From Lachnospiraceae bacterium (GTDB lineage: Bacteria > Bacillota > Clostridia > Lachnospirales > Lachnospiraceae), in assembly GCA_021201095.1 (NCBI GenBank), contig JAJQFO010000346.1, positions 2,118-43,482 of the forward strand: DNA of 41,365 nt. The letters are read 5' to 3'. The notes under the pieces were generated by a model that worked only from the letters and a program-made list of their open reading frames with translations, was not told where the DNA came from and searched no databases. Shown piece by piece: positions 17,225 to 24,966 of this stretch. Each line of letters begins with the position of its first letter. The first letter of the stretch is position 1. The translations under genes were made by a program, and so were the position numbers.

Positions 17225-17258
17225 AGCCGTGTCCAACATTTGCCGGGCACGGCTTTCT
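17225..17258 (+). terminator. Terminator of the flavin reductase gene
   Basis: AGCCGTGTCC pairs with GGGCACGGCT (7-bp stem extended by C-G pairs), followed by TTTCT. Confidence 0.65.
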
Positions 17259-17268
17259 GATGCGCAGG

Positions 17269-17342
17269 GCTGCGCGAGGATTTTTTCCGGCTGTCGCCGG
17301 ACGTAGCCCGCGCAGCGAGTAGGGGACAAGTCTCCCTACTCG
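17269..17342. repeat. Compound hairpin block
   Basis: GCTGCGCG/CGCGCAGC (17269-17276, 17309-17316) encloses CCGGC/GCCGG, followed at once by CGAGTAGGG/CCCTACTCG (17316-17324, 17334-17342) and a GAGCAGG/CCTGCTC stem to about 17370. It fills part of the 364-bp gap before the radical SAM gene. A folded RNA or repeat-derived element; no known class recognised. Confidence 0.5.
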
Positions 17343-17496
17343 ATTGAGCAGGGCCGCCTCCTGCTCGATCGCGAAAACGGGCAGGGGATGCTCAAAGAGT
17401 ATCGCCCTCTGTTTCTATTTTTATATAAACTCTTCGAACGATTTTCACATAAGCTCAGCGGAGAAACCGGCTTGCCGGTGGATACTTTATAGCTCC

Positions 17497-17527
17497 GGCT
17501 ACCTGGCTCGTTGCTTCGTGGGATAAA
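17497..17527 (+). repeat. Dispersed intergenic repeat, copy 1
   Basis: Shares the core TACYTGGCTCGTTGCYTCG followed by GGGAATAAA with copies at 19578-19609 (minus strand), 25498-25530 and 34936-34966. Here it touches the 3' end of the radical SAM gene and is preceded by a CCGGC/GCCGG hairpin. Confidence 0.75.
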
Positions 17528-17529
17528 TT

Positions 17530-18642
17530 TCATGAAAACTCTGTGACACCAGTATCTGTCAGCAGCCACTTTCCTTCTTCCAGATAGATGGCGTCTTTCT
17601 CTTCCAGCTGCTTCCATGTTTCCCCAGCCTTTTCGGCAAGTTCCTCGCCATATTTTTCCAGAATCGCTGACAGGTCGATTCCCGCCAGACTTATGAGCGC
17701 GGAGCGCATTTCTTTGAACATCAGGCTTTCATTGTCCAGTCGTGTGACCTGATTTGCAATCACGGACAGGTCATCCGAATGATCCAGATACTGCTGGAGA
17801 CTGTGCCCATTTTTATAAGAAACTCCGTCAAGAAAGCTTTCCGCTTTGTATCCAATCCCCAGCCGCTCGGTACCTGCGAGTTCTTTCACGCGGTATTGAT
17901 TCTCACATCCGGGCTTTGCAAAATCATAAATAGTATACTGCCGGTATCCCAAGTCTGAGAGCCGGGCTTTTGCCTGCTGATAAAAAGCAGCTTTTTCCTG
18001 AGCAGTACAGACAGTCAGATTCCCCTCGTGACACTTGCGGTACAGGGAAGTCCCTTTGTACAGATGCAGCGGGTACAAGGCCAGGTGCTCCGGCACGTAG
18101 GAAAGAACCGAGAGCAGGGAATGCTCCCAGGTATGCTCTGTCTGTCCGGGAATGCCATAAAGAAGCTCAAAGCTTCGATCATGCACATCGAAGGTTTTTA
18201 AGGCGACATCCACCATCGAGAGCGCTTCATAGCTGTAAGGACGCTCCAGCAGAAGATGCTCATTCAAATCCGCCGTCAGCACCCCGAAAATCCAGTGATT
18301 GACGCCGCAGTCAGGCAATTTCTGCATCAGCGCGCGGGAGTAGTCGCCCGGCATGGTCTGTAAGGAAATCTGCACATCCTCCGCCAGATGAAAATTTTTC
18401 CGAAGTGTCCGCAGCACCTTCTGCAATCCGGACGGCTCGGCCAGCACCGGACTGCCGCCTTCGATTGCAACTGCCGTTACTTCATAGTCGTCCATATCTT
18501 CAGCGGCTGACCGAATTTCCCGCACCATGGCTTCCGTGTAGGTGCGCATCATCTGTGGACTGTATTTGCACACGGACTGCGGGCAAAAGGAGCAGTGCTT
18601 AAAGCAAAATGGGAAATTCAGCTGTACAATGATTTCATTCAT
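17530..18642 (-). CDS. Radical SAM protein, HemN/HemW-like
   Basis: 370-aa radical SAM protein. Cys13, Cys17 and Cys20 form the CxxxCxxC motif that holds the 4Fe-4S cluster (FCFKHCSFCPQS), followed by the IEGGSP glycine-rich SAM contact and the LLYGIPGQT segment typical of the coproporphyrinogen III dehydrogenase family. The C-terminal 80 residues resemble the HemN C-terminal domain. Many such proteins are HemW-like haem chaperones or tailoring enzymes rather than true coproporphyrinogen oxidases. No other haem gene is present. Start ATG 18642 has GAAAGGAAT upstream. Confidence 0.85.
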   Translation of the reverse strand: MNEIIVQLNFPFCFKHCSFCPQSVCKYSPQMMRTYTEAMVREIRSAAEDMDDYEVTAVAIEGGSPVLAEPSGLQKVLRTLRKNFHLAEDVQISLQTMPGDYSRALMQKLPDCGVNHWIFGVLTADLNEHLLLERPYSYEALSMVDVALKTFDVHDRSFELLYGIPGQTEHTWEHSLLSVLSYVPEHLALYPLHLYKGTSLYRKCHEGNLTVCTAQEKAAFYQQAKARLSDLGYRQYTIYDFAKPGCENQYRVKELAGTERLGIGYKAESFLDGVSYKNGHSLQQYLDHSDDLSVIANQVTRLDNESLMFKEMRSALISLAGIDLSAILEKYGEELAEKAGETWKQLEEKDAIYLEEGKWLLTDTGVTEFS

Positions 18643-18702
18643 GCCGGGATTCCTTTCTCTTGACTATTTGTTAGTGCAGAAAAAATGTATTTCAATATGT
18701 AT

Positions 18703-18731
18703 AGTATAAAATCTAGGGGATTCTTTTGCAA
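18703..18731 (-). promoter_or_regulatory. Promoter for the radical SAM gene
   Basis: Minus strand TTGCAA (18731-18726), 17-bp spacer, TATACT (18708-18703), about 60 bp before the start. Confidence 0.55.
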
Positions 18732-18809
18732 CTGTTTCTTTATTGAAAAATATCTATTTGTTTCTGGTATAGCTGTTCTTGCTTTATTAGAAAGAAAAAT
18801 AAATTATAA

Positions 18810-18838
18810 TTGACTTACGTAATATTACGTATTAAAAT
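18810..18838 (+). promoter_or_regulatory. hicAB promoter with a palindromic operator in the spacer
   Basis: TTGACT (18810-18815), 17-bp spacer, TAAAAT (18833-18838). Bases 18816-18831, TACGTAATATTACGTA, are a perfect 16-bp palindrome filling the spacer. A dimeric repressor bound here would block RNA polymerase; the C-terminal ribbon-helix-helix of HicB is the natural candidate. Confidence 0.7.
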
Positions 18839-18869
18839 GACATAAACTTCAAAAAGGGGGGATAACTAA

Positions 18870-19059
18870 ATGCCGATGAGGCCAGCTGAAATGGTGACGT
18901 TACTAAAGAAAAATGGCTTTATCACTATAAGCCAAAACGGTTCGCATGTAAAGCTGAGAAATCCGGCAACCGGCAAACAAGTTCATTGTTCCAATGCATA
19001 ACAAAGAAATGAAGAAGGGAACGGAGCAAGACATTTTAAAACAAGCTGGGCTGAAATAG
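18870..19059 (+). pseudogene. hicA: hicA mRNA interferase toxin, frameshifted
   Basis: HicA toxins are about 60-aa double-stranded-RNA-binding-fold RNases that cut mRNA. The N-terminal part matches (MPMRPAEMVTLLKKNGF, then NGSHVKLRNPATGKQV, including the catalytic His), but the frame stops at 18999-19001. The normal ending, IVPMHNKEMKKGTEQDILKQ and so on to TAG 19057-19059, continues in the +1 frame. One extra base (around C18984) explains it. So the toxin is either truncated at 43 aa, a sequencing error, or made by frameshifting. AAAAAGGGGGG lies upstream as ribosome site. Identity is clear, activity doubtful. Confidence 0.85.
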
Positions 19060-19090
19060 GATCTGCAAAATAGAAGGAGAGAACAGGACA

Positions 19091-19489
19091 ATGAAAAAAC
19101 TTTTTTATCCGGCTTTATTTCATGCAGCGGAAGAAGGAGGATATTGGGTGACGTTTCCTGATATTCCTGAATGCATAACAGAAGGCGATGATATGGAAGA
19201 AGCATATAGTATGGCTGTGGATGCTTTAGGATTGGCGTTGACAGAGCGCATGAAGGAAAAAGATACTATACCAGAAGTGTCAAAGGTGGAAGACATTGCA
19301 GGAGATGGCACGGTTGTGGTGGTTCAGTTTGATTTGGACGAATACAACAGAAAGCATAACAGCAAGGCAGTAAAGAAAACGCTGAGCATTCCTGAGTGGT
19401 TGAATGAAGAAGCAATGGCAGCAAGCATTAATTTTTCTCAGGTGCTTCAGGAAGCATTGATGGTGAAACTGAGAATTGCAAAATCATAA
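19091..19489 (+). CDS. hicB: HicB antitoxin
   Basis: 132-aa antitoxin that binds HicA and represses the operon. The N-terminal partial RNase H-like domain (YPALFHAAEEGGYWVTFPDIPECITEGDD) blocks the toxin active site; the C-terminal 40 residues (TLSIPEWLNEEAMAASINFSQVLQEAL) form a ribbon-helix-helix DNA-binding domain that would recognise the palindrome in the promoter. AAGGAG lies upstream of ATG 19091, 31 bp after the restored hicA stop. It is intact although its toxin is not. Confidence 0.92.
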   Translation: MKKLFYPALFHAAEEGGYWVTFPDIPECITEGDDMEEAYSMAVDALGLALTERMKEKDTIPEVSKVEDIAGDGTVVVVQFDLDEYNRKHNSKAVKKTLSIPEWLNEEAMAASINFSQVLQEALMVKLRIAKS

Positions 19490-19542
19490 ACAGGTAATGA
19501 TAATGCGTATGTAAGCCTGTTAATAAATAGCTCCTATAAAGA

Positions 19543-19580
19543 AATTCCTGCTTCACAAAGCGACGAAGCAGGAATTCTTT
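19543..19580 (+). terminator. Terminator of hicAB
   Basis: AATTCCTGCTTC (19543-19554) pairs perfectly with GAAGCAGGAATT (19565-19576), followed by CTTTATT. The right side runs into the dispersed repeat. Confidence 0.7.
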
Positions 19581-19609
19581 ATTCCCGCGAAGCAACGAGC
19601 CAAGTAGCC
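19578..19609 (-). repeat. Dispersed intergenic repeat, copy 2
   Basis: Minus-strand copy of the element at 17497: GGCTACTTGGCTCGTTGC, then TTCGCGGGAATAAA. Confidence 0.75.
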
Positions 19610-19646
19610 GTGCTTGCATGGATATTTGGCGACTGCCGCGAGGGCT

Positions 19647-19676
19647 AAATACCCCGATGCTTGCATCGGGGTATTT
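19647..19676. terminator. Perfect palindromic hairpin between convergent genes
   Basis: AAATACCCCGATGC (19647-19660) is perfectly complementary to 19663-19676 across a 2-nt centre. It lies between hicB and the anti-sigma gene, 21 bp before the latter's stop; a bidirectional terminator is plausible although T-runs are short. Confidence 0.5.
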
Positions 19677-19696
19677 GACTTCTTTATGGAATTGGA

Positions 19697-20454
19697 TTAT
19701 TTTGAATTTAATGCTAAAATCTCTTTCGCAATAGCTAAGGCAGCCTCCTCATCTGTTGAATTATAAAGACATAAACGAACGCAAATATTCCTGTTGGTAT
19801 CAACCCATGTCACGATTTCCTCTGAAACAGAGCTGTTTTCATAGGCGGTTCCCCACATGGTCATCTGGGCATAATACAGGGTAACACCCTCATATTCTAC
19901 TGTCTGTACCACTCCATAGTGGTAGCTGTTATTTTCTCCTGCAGCATCATCGGGGTTCCATCCGTCATCATCATATGAAAAATAGGATTTCCAGTAGGTT
20001 GTTTTTGTTGAGCCAACGCTTACATCGCAATATGCTTCCGCATTATCCAGAGAATATTCTACACTTGCTACGGTATATAATGGATTTGATAATGCCTCCC
20101 TCCAGGAAACCCCATGGGGACTATTTTTAGCCACTGTGTTTCTTCACTCATGGAAGCTGTTGCCAGATTTTCTGGAAGATTGTAGTCAAATCTGCCAAGA
20201 TAAGTGGACGATGCTCTGTAAAAGGCCCACATTCCGTTTCCAGACTGACCGGCGTAAACGGAAAGGCCGGATAGAATCACCAGCGCTGCAGCTAACACGG
20301 CTGCAAGGACACGCTTTCTTTTCCCGGAAGTACAGACTGTAACATGCTGCGTTCGCAGCTTTTGTTTTCTTCTTATTTCTTCAAAAGAAGTTTCTGGTAC
20401 AGGAAAATGCTGCACGGTGTGGATTGCCATCTCTTCAAATTCTAAATTTGTCAT
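19697..20454 (-). pseudogene. Anti-sigma-factor-like membrane protein, frameshifted
   Basis: Encoded immediately after, and overlapping by 20 bp, the ECF sigma factor, which marks it as the cognate anti-sigma partner. The N-terminal frame has a cytoplasmic helix (TNLEFEEMAIHTVQHFPVP), one membrane helix (VLAAVLAAALVILSGLSVY) and the start of an extracytoplasmic domain, then changes frame near the A5 run at 20124-20128. One more A would join SMSEETQWLK to NSPHGVSWREALSNPLYTV and continue to EILALNSK, giving about 252 aa. The extracytoplasmic half resembles DUF4367-type sensor domains (weak call). Ribosome site GAGGAGGAC precedes ATG 20454. Either decay, a homopolymer error or slippage. Confidence 0.75.
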
Positions 20455-20947
20455 CGCTAGTCCTCCTCAAATTTACTTCGCAGAGTTCCGATTGCTCTTT
20501 CATAACGTTTTTTACACTATGTACGGTGCGGTGCAGTACCTGGGCAATCTCCTGATGGGAAAGCTGCCCCAGCAGCTTTAACCGCACGATTTCACGATCT
20601 GGTTCCTTTAATTCATCAATCATGACCAGCAGTTCCTTTACACTCAGAATGGAATTCTGATCGTCCGGATTCTCATCTGGAAAAGCTTCAGGAATTCCGA
20701 CGGTCTCATATTTTTTATGTCTGAGTTCATCCATGGCAAAATTGCGGGCAACTCGAAACAGCCAGACCTTTTCGGCCTTGTCATTTGGAAAGGCCGGATG
20801 CATCTGCCATGCCTTTAGAAAGACCTCCTGCATCAGATCCTCCGCACGGAACCGGTCACAGAGGATTGAGAAAAGAAAGCGGAATAAATCGGTATGATAT
20901 TTCTGATACAATACTTCAATCCATTCATCAGGATTCTCGGGATTCAT
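20435..20947 (-). CDS. ECF-type RNA polymerase sigma factor
   Basis: 170-aa extracytoplasmic-function sigma factor. Region 2 is seen in YHTDLFRFLFSIL and AEDLMQEVFLKAWQ, region 4 in EPDREIVRLKLLGQLSHQEIAQVL with the recognition helix HRTVHSVKNVM. The start is ATG 20947 because AAAGGAGA lies 10 bp upstream; the open frame continues to 21277 but that part only translates the hairpin tandem repeat. The stop overlaps the anti-sigma gene, so the pair is translationally coupled. If the anti-sigma is truly broken, the sigma factor could be constitutively free. Confidence 0.92.
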   Translation of the reverse strand: MNPENPDEWIEVLYQKYHTDLFRFLFSILCDRFRAEDLMQEVFLKAWQMHPAFPNDKAEKVWLFRVARNFAMDELRHKKYETVGIPEAFPDENPDDQNSILSVKELLVMIDELKEPDREIVRLKLLGQLSHQEIAQVLHRTVHSVKNVMKEQSELCEVNLRRTSDDKFRI

Positions 20948-21000
20948 TTTGCTGTGTCTCCTTTCCGCAATATGGACTGTGACAATATTTACTTTCTCAT

Positions 21001-21229
21001 TTGCGACTGTCGTTGCTCGTCGATCATCGTAATTTTCTGGCGCAAACGCCGTAAACTTCTTCCGGTCACGTTCCTGCTTGCAACTGCGTTGCTCGTTGAC
21101 CATCGAAATTTTCTGGAACAAGCGCCGTAAATTTCTTCTGGTCACGTTCCTGCTCGCAACTGCGTTGCTCGTTGACCATCGAAATTTCCTGGCGCAAACG
21201 CCGCAAATTTCGATGGTCACATTATATAA
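21001..21229. repeat. 76-bp tandem repeat with hairpins upstream of the sigma gene
   Basis: Three units from 21001, 21078 and 21154. Each has GCAACTGCGTTGC (small stem), TCGTTGACCATC, then GAAATTT..GGCGCAAACGCC..AAATTT (large stem), and GGTCACGTTCCTG as spacer. The same unit without that spacer is tandemly repeated at 41181-41365. Both arrays precede minus-strand genes in the same relative orientation. Confidence 0.85.
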
Positions 21230-21379
21230 ACATTTGGGAGATAAGAAAAGCGACATATTTTTGACACTGATTTTCATTTTTGATTGAAGGGGTTACAATA
21301 AAATGATCTGGATGAAATAATCTGTAATGGACAAAAAGATTTATTACGGATAAATAATGGATTGCTGCCAATGAAAATG

Positions 21380-21408
21380 TTGACAAATGGATGAATATTT
21401 GATAGAAT
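21380..21408 (+). promoter_or_regulatory. Promoter for the HTH-Uma2 gene
   Basis: TTGACA (21380-21385), 17-bp spacer, TAGAAT (21403-21408), 31 bp before the start. Confidence 0.65.
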
Positions 21409-21438
21409 ATGAAAAATTACAGAAGGAAGATTATTGCC

Positions 21439-22275
21439 ATGACGATAGAAGAAATGAGAAAGAAAAAGAGCGAATACGGATATACCTATGAACAGATCGC
21501 GAAGCTGGCCGATCTTCCGGTTGGAACGGTGCAGAAGGTGTTGGGGGGCATTACGAAGTCTCCGCGCTATGCTACCCTGCAGGCATTGCGAAGAGTTTTC
21601 GAGAGTGAGCGGCAGCCAGAGGCAGAGAAGTTTGTTTACGATTTTGATGGCTGCCATTCGGATAGCTCCCGGCAGGACTCTGTGCGCGAGGCATCCCTTG
21701 CTTATGCTTCAGACGCACAGTCGCATACGGTAGAGGACTATCTGGCAATGCCGGAAGATCACCGCGTGGAGCTGATTGACGGCGTGTTTTATGACATGGC
21801 GGCACCGACCCACATCCATCAGATGCTTGCCACAGAGATCTGGCGCTGCTTTTCGGAATACATCAGGAAAAATCATGGCGGCTGCCGTCCACTGGTCGCA
21901 CCGCTTGACGTGCAGCTGGACTGCGATGACAGAACCATGGTGCAGCCGGATGTGATGATTCTCTGCGATCCGGACAAAATTCGGCATGGCAGGCTGTATG
22001 GCGCGCCGGATCTCGCGGTAGAGATTGTTTCCCGGTCTTCATCGGTGAAGGACGGGCATTTGAAGCGCTCCAAATATGAAAGGGCCGGTGTACGGGAATA
22101 CTGGCTTGTGTATCCGGAGCAGAAAAAAGTTGTCGTATACTGCTTTGAGAAAGATGATATTCCTAAAATTTATGGCTTTACGGATGCTGTTCCTGTAGGG
22201 CTCTACAATGGTGCCTGTGTAGTTGACTTTGCAGAAATCAATGCGTACATCGGCACCTGGTATGAGCGATTGTGA
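21439..22275 (+). CDS. Uma2-family PD-(D/E)XK endonuclease with N-terminal HTH
   Basis: 278-aa protein. Residues 12-53 form an XRE-like helix-turn-helix (YTYEQIAKLADLPVGTVQKVLGG). Residues about 98-270 are a Uma2/DUF820 restriction-endonuclease fold: VELIDGVFYDM, then the catalytic QPDVMILCD (Asp171), VEIVSRSS (Glu195) and basic KDGHLKRSKYE, then YWLVYP. Uma2 proteins are common, poorly understood putative nucleases; fusion to an HTH suggests site-directed DNA binding or self-regulation. Start ATG 21439 has AAGGAAG; an in-frame ATG at 21409 is less supported. Monocistronic, followed by its own terminator. Confidence 0.88.
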   Translation: MTIEEMRKKKSEYGYTYEQIAKLADLPVGTVQKVLGGITKSPRYATLQALRRVFESERQPEAEKFVYDFDGCHSDSSRQDSVREASLAYASDAQSHTVEDYLAMPEDHRVELIDGVFYDMAAPTHIHQMLATEIWRCFSEYIRKNHGGCRPLVAPLDVQLDCDDRTMVQPDVMILCDPDKIRHGRLYGAPDLAVEIVSRSSSVKDGHLKRSKYERAGVREYWLVYPEQKKVVVYCFEKDDIPKIYGFTDAVPVGLYNGACVVDFAEINAYIGTWYERL

Positions 22276-22301
22276 ATGGGAGAGTCTTCAGCCTGTATTT
22301 G

Positions 22302-22356
22302 CAAAAAAATATCTGAAATAAAAATACACCGTCTACCTGATGCTGTATTTTGTATG
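22302..22356 (+). terminator. Terminator cassette of the HTH-Uma2 gene
   Basis: Stem 22323-22333 with 22339-22349 (one mismatch, one G-U), followed by TT. The whole 55-bp segment aligns without gaps to 24242-24296 after the next gene, including the A-rich left flank and the GTATTTTGTATG right flank. The rest of 22357-22515 shows nothing recognised. Confidence 0.65.
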
Positions 22357-22515
22357 CACGCGGCCGCGAAAGAAAATTAGTGCATTACCGTTGGTGGCCG
22401 GTGCAGGCGGATAGAGGAGAACGGAGTTCCCTGTCCCATCTGTAGGAGCTGAGAAAAACTTACGAATAAATAAAAGGAAAATAAAGGAAGATTACGTCTG
22501 ATAAATAAAAACAAG

Positions 22516-22544
22516 TTGTCAATTTAGAAAGCTTCCTTTATACT
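22516..22544 (+). promoter_or_regulatory. Promoter for the AAA/PD-(D/E)XK gene
   Basis: TTGTCA (22516-22521), 17-bp spacer, TATACT (22539-22544). Confidence 0.6.
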
Positions 22545-22619
22545 GTTTTTCAAAGAAAACCGCGTTTTATAATGATTGCATTTGATCTGTTTTTACTGGA
22601 CTCCTTTGGAGGTGAGCGC

Positions 22620-24227
22620 ATGGAAAAGTTTTTTAATGTGACTGGTGCATGTAATCCTGCCAGACATTATATGGTTGACTTGGAACCAAGGCTGAAAAAG
22701 ATTCGGAAAATGGTGGACGCAGGCGATTACTTTTCTATAAATCGGGCGAGACAGTATGGAAAGACGACCACACTGCGTGCTCTTTCAGACTATCTGAAAG
22801 AGGACTATACAGTCGTCAGCCTGGATTTTCAGAGGCTGAGCGCGGCGGATTATGCCAGTGAAGCGGACTTTATAAACGGCCTGGCGCGCGAAATTCGAAG
22901 AGTGACCAGACGCATGAAGGGGATACCGGATGAAATCGTGGAGGTACTGAAAAAATATGCGGTGGAGACAGGCGAAAACGCTGCAAAACAGAAGTTTAAA
23001 CTTGCCGAGCTGTTTGACAGTTTCAGTGAATGGTGTGAACTTTCAGAGAAACCGGTTGTTCTGATTATAGACGAAGTGGATACTGCGTCAAATAATCAAG
23101 TCTTTCTTGATTTCCTTGCGCAGCTGAGAGCGTATTACCTGGATCGGGATGTCATGCCCACTTTTCAGTCTGTCATACTTGCCGGATTGTATGATCTGAG
23201 AAATCTGAAAAGGAAAATTCGGTCGGAAGAAGAACATAAGCTGAACAGTCCCTGGAATATTGCTGCTGAGTTTAATGTAGCCATGAGTTTTTCAGCGTTG
23301 GATATTCAGGGGCTACTAGAACAGTATGAAGCTGACTATCATACTGGTATGGATACGAAGGGAATTTCGGAATTGATTTATGACTATACGTCCGGGTATC
23401 CGTTTTTGGTTTCGCGTCTCTGTAAAATTATGGACGAGAAGCTCTCAGACAAAGAAGAATTTCATCACGGCCATTGCGTATGGACGCCGGAAGGAATCCG
23501 GGAGGCGGTCAGTATTTTACTTTCTGAAAAGAATTCCCTGTTTGATTCCTTGTTCGGGAAACTGAATGATTACCCGGAGATGAAAAAACAGATTCATCTG
23601 CTATTGTTTCAGGGACAGCCAATTGCCTACAATGCGGATAATCCGGTGATTGACCTGCTTCACATGTTTGGCTTTGTGAAGGAAGAGAATGGAACCATGC
23701 AGATCGCGAACCGCGTATTTGAAACGCGTCTGTATAATTATTTTCTGACACTGCCAATAGAGCAGGAAGGGGAAATGTTCCGGCTGGCCAGCCGGGACAA
23801 GAGCCAGTTTATTCAGAACGGATTCCTGGATATGAAGCAAATCCTGCAAAAGTTTACAGAGTATTTTGATGATATCTATGGTGATCAGAAACAGAAGTTT
23901 GTAGAAGAGGACGGCAGACGTTATTTTATGCTGTTCCTGAAACCGATTATCAACGGAACCGGCAATTATTATGTAGAGTCGCGCACAAGGAATCAGGAAC
24001 GAACAGATCTGATTGTTGATTATCTGGGGGCGCAATATATCATTGAAATGAAGATTTATCATGGAAACTCTTACAATGAACGCGGTGAAAAACAGCTTCT
24101 GGAATATCTGGATCATTATCATCTGCAAAAAGGTTATATGTTAAGCTTTAACTTCAACCAAAAGAAGCAGATCGGTGTGAAAGAGATTGTGATAGGAGAC
24201 AGAACGCTGGTCGAGGCAGTTGTATAG
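22620..24227 (+). CDS. AAA-like ATPase with C-terminal PD-(D/E)XK-like domain
   Basis: 535-aa ATPase of the AAA-like (AAA_35-type) group. It opens with the hallmark NPARHYMVDLEPRL and FSINRARQYGKTTTLRAL, in which RARQYGKTT (42-50) is a non-canonical P-loop; Walker B is VVLIIDEVD (146-154), followed by a winged-helix-like region. The last 75 residues resemble a nuclease core (Asp463 in RTDLIVDY, Glu476 and Lys478 in IIEMK). Such proteins are frequent in gut Clostridia and Bacteroidetes, often expanded, and their function is unknown; mobile-element or defence roles are guesses. ATG 22620 has GGAGGTGAGCGC upstream; the earlier ATG 22572 lacks one. Confidence 0.85.
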   Translation: MEKFFNVTGACNPARHYMVDLEPRLKKIRKMVDAGDYFSINRARQYGKTTTLRALSDYLKEDYTVVSLDFQRLSAADYASEADFINGLAREIRRVTRRMKGIPDEIVEVLKKYAVETGENAAKQKFKLAELFDSFSEWCELSEKPVVLIIDEVDTASNNQVFLDFLAQLRAYYLDRDVMPTFQSVILAGLYDLRNLKRKIRSEEEHKLNSPWNIAAEFNVAMSFSALDIQGLLEQYEADYHTGMDTKGISELIYDYTSGYPFLVSRLCKIMDEKLSDKEEFHHGHCVWTPEGIREAVSILLSEKNSLFDSLFGKLNDYPEMKKQIHLLLFQGQPIAYNADNPVIDLLHMFGFVKEENGTMQIANRVFETRLYNYFLTLPIEQEGEMFRLASRDKSQFIQNGFLDMKQILQKFTEYFDDIYGDQKQKFVEEDGRRYFMLFLKPIINGTGNYYVESRTRNQERTDLIVDYLGAQYIIEMKIYHGNSYNERGEKQLLEYLDHYHLQKGYMLSFNFNQKKQIGVKEIVIGDRTLVEAVV

Positions 24228-24241
24228 ATGGACTGTAATTA

Positions 24242-24296
24242 CAAAAAAATAGCTGAAATTACAATACACCATCCGCCGGATGGTGTATTTTGTATG
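24242..24296 (+). terminator. Terminator cassette of the AAA/PD-(D/E)XK gene
   Basis: Perfect 12-bp stem AATACACCATCC (24263-24274) with 24278-24289, loop GCC, then TT GTATG. Near-copy of the cassette at 22302-22356. Confidence 0.85.
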
Positions 24297-24346
24297 TCAT
24301 AAGAGCCGAAAAAAGAATTCATGAGAAAACAAAAGGAGGAAACCTC

Positions 24347-24799
24347 ATGAAGATTCGAAACATTACCTGTGAATTTATGCCAGAGCCGCTTGCAGTGACG
24401 GCAAAACAGCCGCGTTTTTCCTGGGAAATCGTATCGGAAGAGCATGGAATCCGGCAGACATCCTGGAAGATAGCAGTCAGGGACAGAAAAGGAAATACCG
24501 TCTGGGATAGTGGTGAAACATCCGGTGAGAACAGTACCGGGATTCTGTATCAGGGAGAAAAGCTGCGTTCAGCGAGCCAGTATGAATATCAGATTACGGT
24601 GGGAACCAATACGAAAGAAACCGTGACCAGCAGGCCGCAAATTTTTGAGACTGCTTTTTACAGTGTAGAAGATTGGAAGGCCAGATGGATCGAGCCGAAT
24701 CCATTGCCGCAGCTTGCGGAGCGTTCGCTGACTGTGGCGCAAAGAGAGTGGGATGATATTCTTGACCAGGGCTTTCTCCTTTTTTCTTGCGGTGGATAG
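24347..24799 (+). pseudogene. Alpha-L-rhamnosidase (GH78) N-terminal remnant
   Basis: 150-aa stump. It matches the N-terminal beta-sandwich of GH78 rhamnosidases (CEFMPEPLAVTAKQPRFSWEI, SASQYEYQITV, VEDWKARWIEP), whose full length is several hundred residues longer and includes the catalytic (alpha/alpha)6 barrel. The match ends about residue 130 and the frame stops after FLLFSCGG. A good ribosome site (AAAGGAGGA) precedes ATG 24347, so the start was once functional. Deletion of the rest is implied, with the type I toxin-antitoxin locus now occupying the downstream side. Confidence 0.8.
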
Positions 24800-24890
24800 T
24801 TTCGAGATTAATTAATATCAATCTTACAATAATTCATTTGAACTGACAAGATAAACCAAAATTAAATCCGAAAGATTTTTCTAAAATATA

Positions 24891-24919
24891 TTGATTGTAA
24901 CAATTGTATATGATATAGT
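24891..24919 (+). promoter_or_regulatory. Promoter of the type I toxin
   Basis: TTGATT (24891-24896), 17-bp spacer, TATAGT (24914-24919); predicted start near 24926. Confidence 0.7.
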
Positions 24920-24937
24920 ATATTCGCTGTCGACTCA

Positions 24938-24952
24938 TTCCTGCAGCAGGAA
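24938..24952 (+). promoter_or_regulatory. Leader hairpin next to the toxin ribosome site
   Basis: TTCCTG-CAG-CAGGAA, 6-bp stem whose 3' arm overlaps the first bases of AAGGAGGTGA. In Fst-type toxin mRNAs a 5' stem-loop limits early translation; this one is correctly placed. Confidence 0.5.
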
Positions 24953-24966
24953 GGAGGTGACGTCAA

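Noticed and set aside
20948-21277. Upstream extension of the sigma factor reading frame by 110 residues
   Set aside because: It only translates the hairpin tandem repeat, and ATG 20947 has an excellent ribosome site and matches the sigma-70 region 2 start.
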